Positions 8,212 to 15,859 of a stretch of DNA of 26,219 bases are shown one piece after another. Every line of letters starts with the position of its first letter. Position 1 is the first letter of the stretch. Source of the stretch: Betaproteobacteria bacterium (GTDB lineage: Bacteria > Pseudomonadota > Gammaproteobacteria > Burkholderiales > Burkholderiaceae_C); assembly GCA_005882155.1 (NCBI GenBank), contig VBCQ01000115.1:1-26219 (forward strand), in the 5' to 3' direction. The notes under the pieces are model-generated. The model had not been told where the DNA came from. It did no database searches and worked only from the letters and a program-made list of their open reading frames with translations. The position numbers and the translations under genes are program-made.

Positions 8212-9018
8212 ATGACGCACCGACCGACGCGTTTGCCACGCTGGACGTGGGCCGGCGCGCTGCTCGTGCTGCTGGCCTTGCTGTGGACCAGCGCGAACCT
8301 CGACGCAGTGCCCGCGGCACCGCTCGGCGGTGCAGTCGAGTTGCCGGCGCTGTCGCTGTTCGCGTTCGACGCTGTTGCAGCATCGGCATCGGCCGCGCCC
8401 GCGCGCCCCGCGATCGAACTGCCCGAACCCCCTGCAACGCCCGCCTGCAGCGCTGGCGCTCGGGTCGACGGCTTGGCACGGCTGGCCGTCGGTTCGCTGG
8501 ACCCGGTCGTCTACGCGATTGCGCTCGAAGCATGCAAGGGCTCGTTGGCGGCCGACGCCGCTGCTTGCAAACTGCTCAGCCGAACGCAATGGGCGCGGCT
8601 CGACGCCGACAGCGCGCTGCCCTGGCTCGAGCTGGCTGCCGAGGCAAGCCGGCAACAGGCGTTCGACGCCGAGGCCGAGGCGATGCAGCACGCCGCGATG
8701 GCCCGCCGAATCGACGCTCACGCCGGCGCACTACCCGAGCTGGTCGAGCGGGCGCTGAGCCAGGCCCACACGTATTGCGGCGCCGATGCGGTGGCCGACC
8801 GGGAGCGCCGGCCGATCTGCGGGGCCATGGCCGAGATGCTGGTGTCGCGCAGCAGCAGCGCGGCGGACCTCGGCGTCGGTCTGGCGATCGGCCGCAATCT
8901 GGGCTGGGACGTCGAGCGGCTCGAAGCGCTGCAGCACGAGCAGAACGCGCTCGGCGAAGGCGGTGGATTGCAGACGATCGGCGTCGGCGCGACAAGCTGC
9001 ACGTCCGCTGCTCGTTGA
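8212..9018 (+). CDS. Unknown protein with N-terminal membrane anchor or signal
   Basis: I do not recognise this 268-residue protein. A basic start (MTHRPTRLPRW) precedes a hydrophobic helix at about 12-28 (WAGALLVLLALLW), which could be a signal anchor or an uncleaved signal. Next comes an Ala/Pro-rich linker (to about residue 78) and then an Ala/Glu/Leu-rich mostly helical region containing several Cys (for example TPACSAG, EACKGS, AACKLL, HTYCGA, RPICGA), which could form disulfides if the domain is periplasmic. The start at 8212 is well supported by AGGAGG five bases before the ATG. It lies 22 nt before the 2OG oxygenase gene, so the two are probably cotranscribed. No catalytic motif is visible. 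Confidence 0.75.
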   Translation: MTHRPTRLPRWTWAGALLVLLALLWTSANLDAVPAAPLGGAVELPALSLFAFDAVAASASAAPARPAIELPEPPATPACSAGARVDGLARLAVGSLDPVVYAIALEACKGSLAADAAACKLLSRTQWARLDADSALPWLELAAEASRQQAFDAEAEAMQHAAMARRIDAHAGALPELVERALSQAHTYCGADAVADRERRPICGAMAEMLVSRSSSAADLGVGLAIGRNLGWDVERLEALQHEQNALGEGGGLQTIGVGATSCTSAAR

Positions 9019-9040
9019 TGCTGCCGCAGGGTCGATGACG

Positions 9041-9685
9041 ATGGTCACAGAAAGCAAGCGCTGGATGGAAACCTCGGATGTGATCCCGATGTTTCCGACG
9101 CTGGTGTGGAAGCTGCAGATCGAAGCCGACTTGCGCGATGCGCTGGCGGCGCGGATCGTGGCGGCACTGGCCGAGATGCGCCGCGAGCTGCCGCCGCTTG
9201 CGCATGGCCGCGGCTGGCAGTCGGCGCAGGACCTGCATCGTCGCGACGAGCTGCGCGAGCTGGTGTCGTGCGTCGAGCGTGGCGCCACGAGTGTGCTGCG
9301 CTTCTTGCGGATCGGCGACGAGCCTGTCGAGATCACCGCCTGCTGGGCCACGGTGCTGGCGCCAGGCGCGGCGCACAAGCTGCACAGCCACCCGAACAAT
9401 TTCTTGAGCGGCGTGTACTACCTGCGCACCCAGCCGGGCGCCGACACGATCAGCTTCCACGATCCGCGCCGCCAGACGAGCGTCATTCGCCCGCCGGTGG
9501 TCGAACTCACGGCCGAGAACACCGACCAGGTGGTGCTGCAGGTGCGCAACGGCATGCTGCTGCTGTTCCCCTCCTACCTCGAGCATTCGGTCGACGCGAA
9601 CGCGAGCGACGACGAGCGAATCAGCCTCAGCTTCAACCTGATGTTCTCGTCGTTCACCGAGCGCTTGAGCAAGCCGCTGTGGTAG
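9041..9685 (+). CDS. 2OG-Fe(II) oxygenase family protein (TIGR02466-like)
   Basis: This 214-residue protein resembles the TIGR02466 branch of 2-oxoglutarate/Fe(II)-dependent oxygenases, related to prolyl 4-hydroxylases. The diagnostic core is HKLHSHPNNFLSGVYYL (metal-site histidines at about 115 and 117, then the SGVYYL strand), followed by FHDPR, the GMLLLFPSYLEHSV segment with the distal metal His at about 182, and RISLSFNL, whose Arg at about 193 would bind 2-oxoglutarate. No signal peptide is present, so it should be cytoplasmic. The substrate is unknown. I chose the ATG at 9041 because AGGG lies 9 nt upstream; an ATG at 9035 is the alternative. It lies just behind the anchored unknown protein, suggesting a functional pair. 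Confidence 0.85.
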   Translation: MVTESKRWMETSDVIPMFPTLVWKLQIEADLRDALAARIVAALAEMRRELPPLAHGRGWQSAQDLHRRDELRELVSCVERGATSVLRFLRIGDEPVEITACWATVLAPGAAHKLHSHPNNFLSGVYYLRTQPGADTISFHDPRRQTSVIRPPVVELTAENTDQVVLQVRNGMLLLFPSYLEHSVDANASDDERISLSFNLMFSSFTERLSKPLW

Positions 9686-9699
9686 TCCGAGCCCCATAC

Positions 9700-9737
9700 T
9701 TCTAGGGGTGGCGAGAGCGTCGGCGAGCGCCTAATGT
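9700..9737 (+). promoter_or_regulatory. Possible activator-type promoter before the DUF1326 gene
   Basis: In the 85-nt spacer, TTCTAGGGGTGG (9700-9711) lies 20 nt before a -10-like TAATGT (9732-9737), about 33 nt from the ATG. A TAGGGG-type box in place of a -35 suggests an activator-dependent promoter, but this is only a visual resemblance. Confidence 0.2.
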
Positions 9738-9770
9738 TTTGGCCTGTTTCCTCACACGAAGGGGGCCATC

Positions 9771-10373
9771 ATGGCTTACACGCTCGAAGGTCGGCTGCTC
9801 GAAGTTTGCGACTGCCACACTCTGTGTCCCTGCTGGGTGGGCGACGATCCCGACAACGGCACCTGCAAAGGCATGCTGGCCTGGCACATCGACAAAGGCT
9901 CGATCGACGGCGTCGATGTCACGGGCCTCACGTTTGCGGCACTCGCGCACATTCCGGGCAACATCTTGCAGGGCAACTGGAAGATCCTGGCGTATGTGGA
10001 CGAGCGAGCCAGCAAGGCGCAGGAAGAGGCGATCCTGGCGGTCTGGACCGGCAAGAAGGGCGGGCCGGTGGCCGACCTCGCGCAGCTGGTCGGCGAAGTC
10101 GTCGGCGTCGAACGCGTGCCGATGACCTTCCAAGTCGAGGAGGGCAAAGGCCGCTTGCGCGTCGGCAGCGCGGTTTCGGCCGAGATGGAGCCGTTCAAGG
10201 GTCCGGACGGCCAGCCGACCTCGCTGCATAACAGCGTGTTCAGCACCATCCCGGGTTCGCCTGCCTATGTCGGCAAGGCATCGAGCTACAAGGCCGATGC
10301 GCCAGCGCTCGGCATCAAGCTCGACCTGCACGGCCATAACTCGGTTCAGGGGTCGTTCCGCTTCGTCTGCTGA
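9771..10373 (+). CDS. DUF1326 domain-containing protein
   Basis: This 200-residue protein matches the DUF1326 family over its whole length. Its hallmark is a Cys-rich N-terminus, with Cys at 13, 15, 19, 21 and 32 (EVCDCHTLCPCWVG, then TCKG), which looks suited to binding a metal or thiol ligand. Later typical blocks are LAHIPGNILQGNWK, the GKKGGPVADLAQL segment and the closing GHNSVQGSFRF. The biochemical role of the family is not established. The start is clear: AGGGGG precedes the ATG at 9771. In proteobacteria DUF1326 genes often precede a DUF2182 membrane protein gene, as here, so the two probably work together. No signal peptide is evident; it is probably cytoplasmic. Confidence 0.9.
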   Translation: MAYTLEGRLLEVCDCHTLCPCWVGDDPDNGTCKGMLAWHIDKGSIDGVDVTGLTFAALAHIPGNILQGNWKILAYVDERASKAQEEAILAVWTGKKGGPVADLAQLVGEVVGVERVPMTFQVEEGKGRLRVGSAVSAEMEPFKGPDGQPTSLHNSVFSTIPGSPAYVGKASSYKADAPALGIKLDLHGHNSVQGSFRFVC

Positions 10374-10377
10374 AATG

Positions 10378-10620
10378 ACCCACCCCCGAAGCGCCTTCGG
10401 CGCCTCCCCCTCAAGGGGGCGCCGCCAGCGGACCGGCAAAGCCGGATCCGCGGTGGCCGCTTGGTGGCGCTGGTTCATGCGTCGCGGGTGGGGCTTCGAC
10501 GCAATGGAAAACTGAGATGACGACCCCAACGTCGCCTCGCTCCTGCCCCCCGAGGGCGCGCTCAGCCGCCTTGAGGCGGCTCGGCGCCGGCTGAGCCGAC
10601 GGCGGCGCGGCCGCTGCAGC
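10378..10620. repeat. Repeat-rich hairpin spacer between DUF1326 and DUF2182 genes
   Basis: The spacer is full of short stems: GCGCC/GGCGC (10391-10403), CCCCC-TCAA-GGGGG (10406-10419), CCGGC-AAA-GCCGG (10433-10445) and GCCGCC-TTGA-GGCGGC near 10566-10581. The first block (roughly 10378-10460) looks like a repeat I recall from intergenic regions of Comamonadaceae and related genomes. The second block reaches the GTG start of the next gene, leaving no Shine-Dalgarno sequence. Family membership is by recognition, not search. I see no gene in it. Confidence 0.6.
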
Positions 10621-10621
10621 G

Positions 10622-11398
10622 GTGAACGCCATCGCCCACCGTCGCCTGTTGCTGCCCGTGCTGGGCAGCCTGGTGGCGGTCGCGTGGCTGTCGCTGTGGA
10701 TCTGGGAGCGGTCGCCGTACGGCCGCTACCTCCATCACGGCGAAGCGAGCGTCATCGAGATCTGCGGCGTCGGCCTCTCCGGCGTGCTGCAGGCCAGCGT
10801 CTACGTGGCCGGCTGGACGCTGATGACGATCGCGATGATGTTGCCGACGACGCTGCCGTTGCTCGGCAGCTTCCAGCGCCTGGTCGCCGCGCGGCGTGAC
10901 CGGGTGCAGCTGCTGGCGCTCGTCATCGGCGGCTATCTGCTGGTCTGGCTCGCGTTCGGCATCGTCGCGCACGCGTTCGATCTCGCGCTGCATCGCGGTC
11001 TCGATCGCAACGCGTGGATGCTGTCGAACACGTGGGTGTTCGGCGCGGGGCCGCTGCTGCTCGCCGGCGCGTTCCAGTTCACCCGCTTGAAATACCGCTG
11101 CCTCGACAAATGCCGCACGCCGGTCAGCTTCGTCGTTCAGCATTGGCATGGCGGCGAGCCGCGCGCGCAGGCGTTGCGACTTGGCATTCATCATGGCGCG
11201 TTCTGCGTCGGCTGCTGCTGGGCGTTGATGCTCTTGATGTTCGCGGTGGGCACCGGCAATCTGGGCTGGATGCTGCTGCTCGGCGGCGTGATGGCGATCG
11301 AAAAGAACGCGCCATGGGGTCGCAAGTTCAGCGCGCCGCTCGGCGTCGCGCTGCTCGTCTGGGGAAGCTTGATCGTGCTCGGCCACACCGTCGGCTGA
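10622..11398 (+). CDS. DUF2182 integral membrane protein
   Basis: This 258-residue multi-pass membrane protein belongs to the DUF2182 family, described as predicted metal-binding integral membrane proteins. Hydrophobic segments lie at about 10-27, 50-75, 95-115, 135-150, 200-220 and 235-255. Family hallmarks are visible: MTIAMMLPTTLPLL in the second helix, the LKYRCLDKCRTP segment, and HHGAFCVGCCWALMLLMF followed by GVMAIEKNAPWG. The Cys pairs and His residues could bind a metal. It starts with GTG at 10622, directly abutting a repeat, with no visible ribosome site; I see no better in-frame start. It follows the DUF1326 gene and probably shares its function, which is unknown. Confidence 0.9.
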   Translation: MNAIAHRRLLLPVLGSLVAVAWLSLWIWERSPYGRYLHHGEASVIEICGVGLSGVLQASVYVAGWTLMTIAMMLPTTLPLLGSFQRLVAARRDRVQLLALVIGGYLLVWLAFGIVAHAFDLALHRGLDRNAWMLSNTWVFGAGPLLLAGAFQFTRLKYRCLDKCRTPVSFVVQHWHGGEPRAQALRLGIHHGAFCVGCCWALMLLMFAVGTGNLGWMLLLGGVMAIEKNAPWGRKFSAPLGVALLVWGSLIVLGHTVG

Positions 11399-11471
11399 CG
11401 GTGTCGGCACCGATTGCGGACGCGTTTGCTTTGCGCTGATGATGGCGGCGCAAAGCGGCCGGAGACACGCC

Positions 11472-13400
11472 ATGCACCTCAACCCAGCGAACCCTGCGGC
11501 GGCCAACCCGGCACGTCCCGACAAGATCGTCAGCGCGGCCGAGGCGGTGCGCCTGATTCACGACGGCGACACGGTGGCGACTGGCGGCTTCGTGGGCATC
11601 GGCTTCGCCGAAGGCATCGCGATTGCGCTCGAAGATCGTTTTCTCGCAACGCAGGCCGAGTGCGGCAGCGGCTCGCCGCGCGACTTGACGCTGGTCTACG
11701 CCGCGGGCCAGGGCGACGGCAAGGCGCGCGGGCTGAATCACTTCGGCCACGCGGGCCTCGTGCAGCGCGTCGTCGGCGGCCATTGGGGGCTGGTGCCGGC
11801 GCTGCAGGCGCTCGCGGTCGCCAACGAGATCGAGGCCTACAACCTGCCGCAAGGCGTGATCGCGCACCTGTTCCGCGACATCGCTGCCGGCAAGCCGGGG
11901 ACGCTGAGCCGCGTCGGCCTCGGCACCTTCGTCGACCCGCGCTTCGGCGGCGGCAAGGTCAACTCGCGCACCGAAGAGAACCTCGTGCGGCTGATGGAGA
12001 TCGACGGCGAGGAGGTGTTGTTCTACAAGGCCTTCCCGATCCAGGTCGGCATCATCCGCGCGACGACCGCCGACCCCGACGGCAACCTGACGATGGAGCG
12101 CGAGGCCTTGACGCTCGAAGCGCTGGCGATCGCGATGGCGGCGCACAACAGCGGCGGCATCGTCATCGCGCAGGTCGAGCGCATCGCAGAGCGCGGCTCG
12201 CTGAATCCGCGCCAGGTCAAGATCCCCGGCGTGCTGGTCGACTGCGTGGTCGTCGCCGAGAAGCCCGAGCACCACATGCAGACCTTCGTCACGCAGTACA
12301 ACCCGGCCTTCGCCGGCGAGATCCGCGTGCCGATGAACACGCTCGTGCCGATGGCGATGTCCGAGCGCAAAGTGATCGCGCGCCGCGCCGCGCTCGAGCT
12401 CAAGCGCAACGCGGTCGTGAACCTCGGCATCGGCATGCCCGAAGGCGTGGCCGACGTGGCGGCCGAAGAGAAGATCATCGACTTGCTGACGCTCACGGCG
12501 GAGCCCGGCGTGATCGGCGGCATCCCGGCGAGCGGCCTGAACTTCGGAGCCGCGGTCAACACGCAGGCGATCATCGACCAGCCGAGCCAGTTCGATTTCT
12601 ACGATGGCGGCGGGCTCGACGTCGCGGTGCTCGGCCTGGCGCAGGTCGATCAGCACGGCAACCTGAACGTCAGCAAGTTCGGCCCGCGGCTCGCCGGCGC
12701 CGGCGGCTTCATCAACATCAGCCAGAACGCGAAAGAGGTGGTGTTCGTCGGCACCTTCACCGCCTGCGACCTCTGCCTTCGCGTGGCCGATGGCCAGGTG
12801 CATGTGGACAGCGAAGGCACGAGCACGAAGTTCGTCCGCGAGGTCGAGCACCGCACCTTCAGCGGCGACCTCGCGCGAAAGCGCGGCCAGCGCGTGCTCT
12901 ACGTCACCGAGCGTTGCGTGTTTCGCCTCGCCGAGGCCGGACTCGAGCTGGTCGAGGTCGCGCCCGGCATCGACCTCGACCGCCACATCCTGCGGAAGAT
13001 GGAGTTCATGCCGGCGATCAGCCCGCAGCTGCGGCTGATGGACGCGAGCTTGTTCGCCGACGCGGCGATGAACCTGCGCGAGCGCATGCTGAGCCTGCCG
13101 CTCGCGCGCCGTTTCGAATACGACGAACGCAGCAACGTGCTGTTCGTCAACTTCGAGGGCCTGTCGGTCGACACGCTGCAGGACATCGACGAGATCGAAG
13201 CGGCCGTCGCCGAGCGCGTCGGCGCGGCCGGCCGACGCGTCGATGTGGTCGTCAACTACGACCACTTCAGCATCCGCCCCGAGCTGATGGAGGCCTACAC
13301 GGCGATGGTGCAGCGGCTCAGCGAGCGCTACTACAGCAAGGTGACGCGCTACGCGGCGAGCAGTTTCATCAAGGCGCGGCTGGAGACGGCGCCGCGCTAG
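11472..13400 (+). CDS. Fused-subunit acyl-CoA:acetate/3-ketoacid CoA-transferase
   Basis: This 642-residue protein joins the alpha and beta subunits of a family I CoA-transferase (YdiF/SCOT type), which moves CoA between carboxylic acids via a glutamyl-CoA intermediate. The alpha half begins IVSAAEAVRLIHDGDTVATGGFVGIG. The beta half begins near ARRAALELKRNAVVNLGIGMP. The presumed catalytic Glu is E344 in TAEPGVIGGIP. A C-terminal tail of about 125 residues after HILRKMEFMPAI (ending in SSFIKARLE) goes beyond the transferase fold; I believe similar tails occur in other betaproteobacterial homologues. The ATG at 11472 has GGAG 8 nt upstream; an earlier in-frame ATG (11439) has none. The natural acids are unknown (acetate, acetoacetate, propionate or another short-chain acid). 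It ends 7 nt from the convergent GGDEF gene. Confidence 0.9.
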   Translation: MHLNPANPAAANPARPDKIVSAAEAVRLIHDGDTVATGGFVGIGFAEGIAIALEDRFLATQAECGSGSPRDLTLVYAAGQGDGKARGLNHFGHAGLVQRVVGGHWGLVPALQALAVANEIEAYNLPQGVIAHLFRDIAAGKPGTLSRVGLGTFVDPRFGGGKVNSRTEENLVRLMEIDGEEVLFYKAFPIQVGIIRATTADPDGNLTMEREALTLEALAIAMAAHNSGGIVIAQVERIAERGSLNPRQVKIPGVLVDCVVVAEKPEHHMQTFVTQYNPAFAGEIRVPMNTLVPMAMSERKVIARRAALELKRNAVVNLGIGMPEGVADVAAEEKIIDLLTLTAEPGVIGGIPASGLNFGAAVNTQAIIDQPSQFDFYDGGGLDVAVLGLAQVDQHGNLNVSKFGPRLAGAGGFINISQNAKEVVFVGTFTACDLCLRVADGQVHVDSEGTSTKFVREVEHRTFSGDLARKRGQRVLYVTERCVFRLAEAGLELVEVAPGIDLDRHILRKMEFMPAISPQLRLMDASLFADAAMNLRERMLSLPLARRFEYDERSNVLFVNFEGLSVDTLQDIDEIEAAVAERVGAAGRRVDVVVNYDHFSIRPELMEAYTAMVQRLSERYYSKVTRYAASSFIKARLETAPR

Positions 13401-13407
13401 GGCCTGT

Positions 13408-15105
13408 TCACGCGGGAGAGGACTCGACCCGGTTGCGGCCGTTGCGCTTCGCGTCGTAAAGCCGCGCGTCGGCGCAATCGATCACGCTGCGATGGGTGTC
13501 GTTGGCCGCGGCGTGGCACAAGCCGAGGCTGATCGTCACGCGCAAGCCCGGCGCGACCTCGTTCCATGGATGCGCTTCGACGGCGGCGCGCAGCCGCTCG
13601 CAGATGTCCTGTGCGACCGGCAGCGGGGTGTCGACGAGGGCGAACAGGAACTCCTCGCCGCCCATGCGCGCGATCAAATCGCTCGGACGCGTCTTGATGC
13701 GAAAGATCTGCGCGACCGCGCGCAGCACGTTGTCGCCGACGCCGTGGCCGAAGCGATCGTTGACGTCCTTGAAGTGATCGAGGTCGGCAATCGCCAGGCA
13801 CAGCGGATGCGCCGCCGGGTCGGCGCGGGCGAAGATGCGCGGCAGCTCCTCGTCGATGCGGCGGCGGTTGCCGAGGCGCGTCAACTGGTCTTCCAGCGTG
13901 TCGCGCTGCAGCTCGGCAGTGCGCGCTTCGAGCTGGAGCTTCTCGGCTTCGAGCTCGCGGCTGCGCAGGCGCTGCAACTCGGCGTCGAGCCGCGCGCGCT
14001 CGCCGTCGAGCAATGCGTTCTCGACGTCCATGCGATTGACCATCAGCCGCGCCTGCGCGTGGCTTTGCAGCGCCGCGCGATGCAGCTCCAGCGCGTGATA
14101 GGCCTCGCAATGAAGCAGCGCCGCCTCGAATTCGCGTGCCGCTTTGTAGGCGCGATAGAGCGCCGAATGAACGCGCATCCGCGTCGTTTCCTGATCGCTG
14201 TGGTCGAGCTCGGTCAGCGTGTCGCGCAGCGTGGCGATCGCTTCGTCGAAGCGGCCTTGCTGGATCAGCACCTCGCCGATGTTGTGGCGCGTGCGCAGCT
14301 CGACCGCGCGGTAGCCGTGCTGTTGCGCCTGCGTGACGGTGTCGCGCAGCACGCGGTGCGACTCGTCGTATTCGCCGGCGAGTCCGAGTACCTCGCCGAG
14401 GTTGCCTTGGGTCACCGCCAATCGGTAAGCGTCGCCGTGGCGGCGCGCCAGCGAGACGGCTTGGCGGCCGTACTGGCGAGCGCGCTGCAGCGCGCTGGCG
14501 GCCTGCTCCGGCTCGTCGCGCTGGCGGTGGTGATAGAAGGCGCTGATCGTGGTCGCCATCAGGTTGTTCAGCGCGCCCAGCACATCGTTGGGGTCGGCCA
14601 GCTCGCGCGCCCGGCCGAGCGATTGCAGCAGGAATTTTTCGCTCTGCGCGGGGTCGCCGAGGCGATCGAAGCAGACGCCGATGCGGTTCAGCGCGCGCAC
14701 CGTCTGCGTGTCGTAGCGATGCTCGCGTGCCTTGTCGAACGCAGCGGTCGCGGCTTTCAAGGCTTCGTCCTGCAGGCCGAGCTCGCTGTACGAAATTGCG
14801 AGCAGGCACAGCGTGTCGCATTCCTGCTCGCCGCCGAGGGCTTGCCAGCGCGCAGCAGCGACGCGGCCGGCGCGCACCGCGAGCTCGAATTGGCCGAGGC
14901 GCCAGCGGTGCGCCGCGAGTTGCGAATGGGCTTGAGCGATCAGCGCGGCGTCGTCGGCCTGCAGGGCGATCGCGACCGCCTGCTCGGCGAGAGCGACGCC
15001 CTCGAGGTGCTCGCCGCTGGTGTGCGCTGCCTCGGATCGCGCGATCAACTCGCGCGCAGCGCTCGGCCCGGCGGGGACAGGCAAGGAGGTGGCGGGCTCG
15101 GACAT
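13408..15105 (-). CDS. TPR-repeat diguanylate cyclase (GGEEF)
   Basis: This 565-residue protein pairs a long helical, TPR-like N-terminal region (about 20-370; repeating patterns such as ALGALNNLMAT and VTQGNLGEVLGLAGEYDESH) with a short coiled coil (about 345-395) and a C-terminal GGDEF domain. The active-site loop reads GGEEF (about 482-486), the substrate/metal strand ADLDHFKDVNDRFGHGVGD is intact, and an RxxD inhibitory site (RPSD, about 473-476) stands exactly five residues before it. It should therefore make c-di-GMP from two GTP and be feedback-inhibited. No membrane helix or signal is seen, so the TPR part probably senses a cytoplasmic protein partner. The start at 15105 (MSEPATS) or 15126 (MRSPRSP) is uncertain because neither has a strong ribosome site. 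It lies downstream of msrQ, beyond a hairpin. Confidence 0.9.
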   Translation of the reverse strand: MSEPATSLPVPAGPSAARELIARSEAAHTSGEHLEGVALAEQAVAIALQADDAALIAQAHSQLAAHRWRLGQFELAVRAGRVAAARWQALGGEQECDTLCLLAISYSELGLQDEALKAATAAFDKAREHRYDTQTVRALNRIGVCFDRLGDPAQSEKFLLQSLGRARELADPNDVLGALNNLMATTISAFYHHRQRDEPEQAASALQRARQYGRQAVSLARRHGDAYRLAVTQGNLGEVLGLAGEYDESHRVLRDTVTQAQQHGYRAVELRTRHNIGEVLIQQGRFDEAIATLRDTLTELDHSDQETTRMRVHSALYRAYKAAREFEAALLHCEAYHALELHRAALQSHAQARLMVNRMDVENALLDGERARLDAELQRLRSRELEAEKLQLEARTAELQRDTLEDQLTRLGNRRRIDEELPRIFARADPAAHPLCLAIADLDHFKDVNDRFGHGVGDNVLRAVAQIFRIKTRPSDLIARMGGEEFLFALVDTPLPVAQDICERLRAAVEAHPWNEVAPGLRVTISLGLCHAAANDTHRSVIDCADARLYDAKRNGRNRVESSPA

Positions 15106-15131
15106 CGGACTGCGCGGCGAACGCATTCATT

Positions 15132-15151
15132 GTGCCCGTCGCCGCGGGCAC
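15132..15151 (-). terminator. Hairpin between msrQ and the GGDEF gene
   Basis: GTGCCCG (15132-15138) pairs with CGGGCAC (15145-15151) around a six-base loop, giving a 7-bp GC-rich stem after the msrQ stop. No T run follows, so it may be an attenuator or simply a processed stem rather than a full terminator. Confidence 0.3.
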
Positions 15152-15190
15152 CGCGCGATGCCCACCATGTGATGCAGGTCACGCGCGAGC

Positions 15191-15853
15191 TCAGCGCCGC
15201 GGCTTCGACCAGTGCTGCTGGACGCGCCAGCCGAGCAGCAGCGCGATCACCGCGGCGTAGACGGCGACTTCGGCAAAGTTGTTCTTTGCCGCGCGCATCC
15301 AGAAAAAATGCAGCAGACCGAGCAGCACGATCGCGTAGACCGCGCGATGAATCGTCTGCCAGCGCTTCGCGCCGAGCGCCTTGATCGCGCGGTTGAACGA
15401 GGTCGCGGCCAGCGGCAGCATCAGCAGGAATGCGGTGAAGCCGACGAGGGCGAACGGTCGCTTCGGGATGTCGCGAACGATCGCGTCCAGATCGAAGCCC
15501 ATGTCGAAGCCGCTGTAGCTCAGAAAGTGCAGCACGACGTAGAAGAACGCGAACAGACCCAGCATGCGGCGAAAGCGCGCCAGCGCGGGCTGAGCAGTCC
15601 ACTGGCGCAACGGCGTGATGGCCAAGGTGATGCACAGAAAGCGCAAGGTCCAGTCGCCGGTGGAACGGATCAGCGCTTCGGCCGGGTTCGCGCCCAGATG
15701 ATCGGTCGCTGCGGCGTAGAACAGCCAAGCGAAGGGCAGCAGACACAGCGCGAACAGCAGCGGCTTGGCAGCAGGATGCAGCAGAAACGGCTTGGAGCGC
15801 GCCGCGCTGCGTGACCTGCTTGAAGGCATGCCGGGTTTGAGCACAGCGGACAT
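15191..15853 (-). CDS. msrQ: MsrQ, heme-binding membrane subunit of methionine sulfoxide reductase
   Basis: MsrQ (formerly YedZ) is a b-type heme membrane protein that passes electrons from the quinone pool to the periplasmic reductase MsrP. This 220-residue protein shows about six hydrophobic helices of the ferric-reductase-like fold (for example LLFALCLLPFAWLFY, MLGLFAFFYVVLHFLSY, FTAFLLMLPLAATS, YAIVLLGLLHFFW). Candidate heme-ligand histidines stand in FFYVVLHF, TIHRAVY and LLGLLHFF. The NRAIKALGAKRWQTIHRAVY block is typical of the family. Its start codon lies 6 nt after the msrP stop, so the two are translated from one message. The N-terminus is somewhat long and basic (about 30 residues before the first helix). 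Confidence 0.95.
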   Translation of the reverse strand: MSAVLKPGMPSSRSRSAARSKPFLLHPAAKPLLFALCLLPFAWLFYAAATDHLGANPAEALIRSTGDWTLRFLCITLAITPLRQWTAQPALARFRRMLGLFAFFYVVLHFLSYSGFDMGFDLDAIVRDIPKRPFALVGFTAFLLMLPLAATSFNRAIKALGAKRWQTIHRAVYAIVLLGLLHFFWMRAAKNNFAEVAVYAAVIALLLGWRVQQHWSKPRR

Positions 15854-15859
15854 GATGGG

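Noticed and set aside
10267..10515. A possible small gene over the DUF1326 end and repeat spacer
   Set aside because: Its composition is Arg/Ser repetitive, it overlaps a clear gene in another frame, and the rest is repeat sequence.
11328..13265. A 645-codon minus-strand frame opposite the CoA-transferase
   Set aside because: Same reasoning: the plus strand has an unmistakable enzyme with a ribosome site, and the minus frame is Asp/His/Arg-rich without motifs.
13492..15384. A 630-codon plus-strand frame opposite the GGDEF gene and the end of msrQ
   Set aside because: It crosses two well-supported minus-strand genes and shows only shadow composition.
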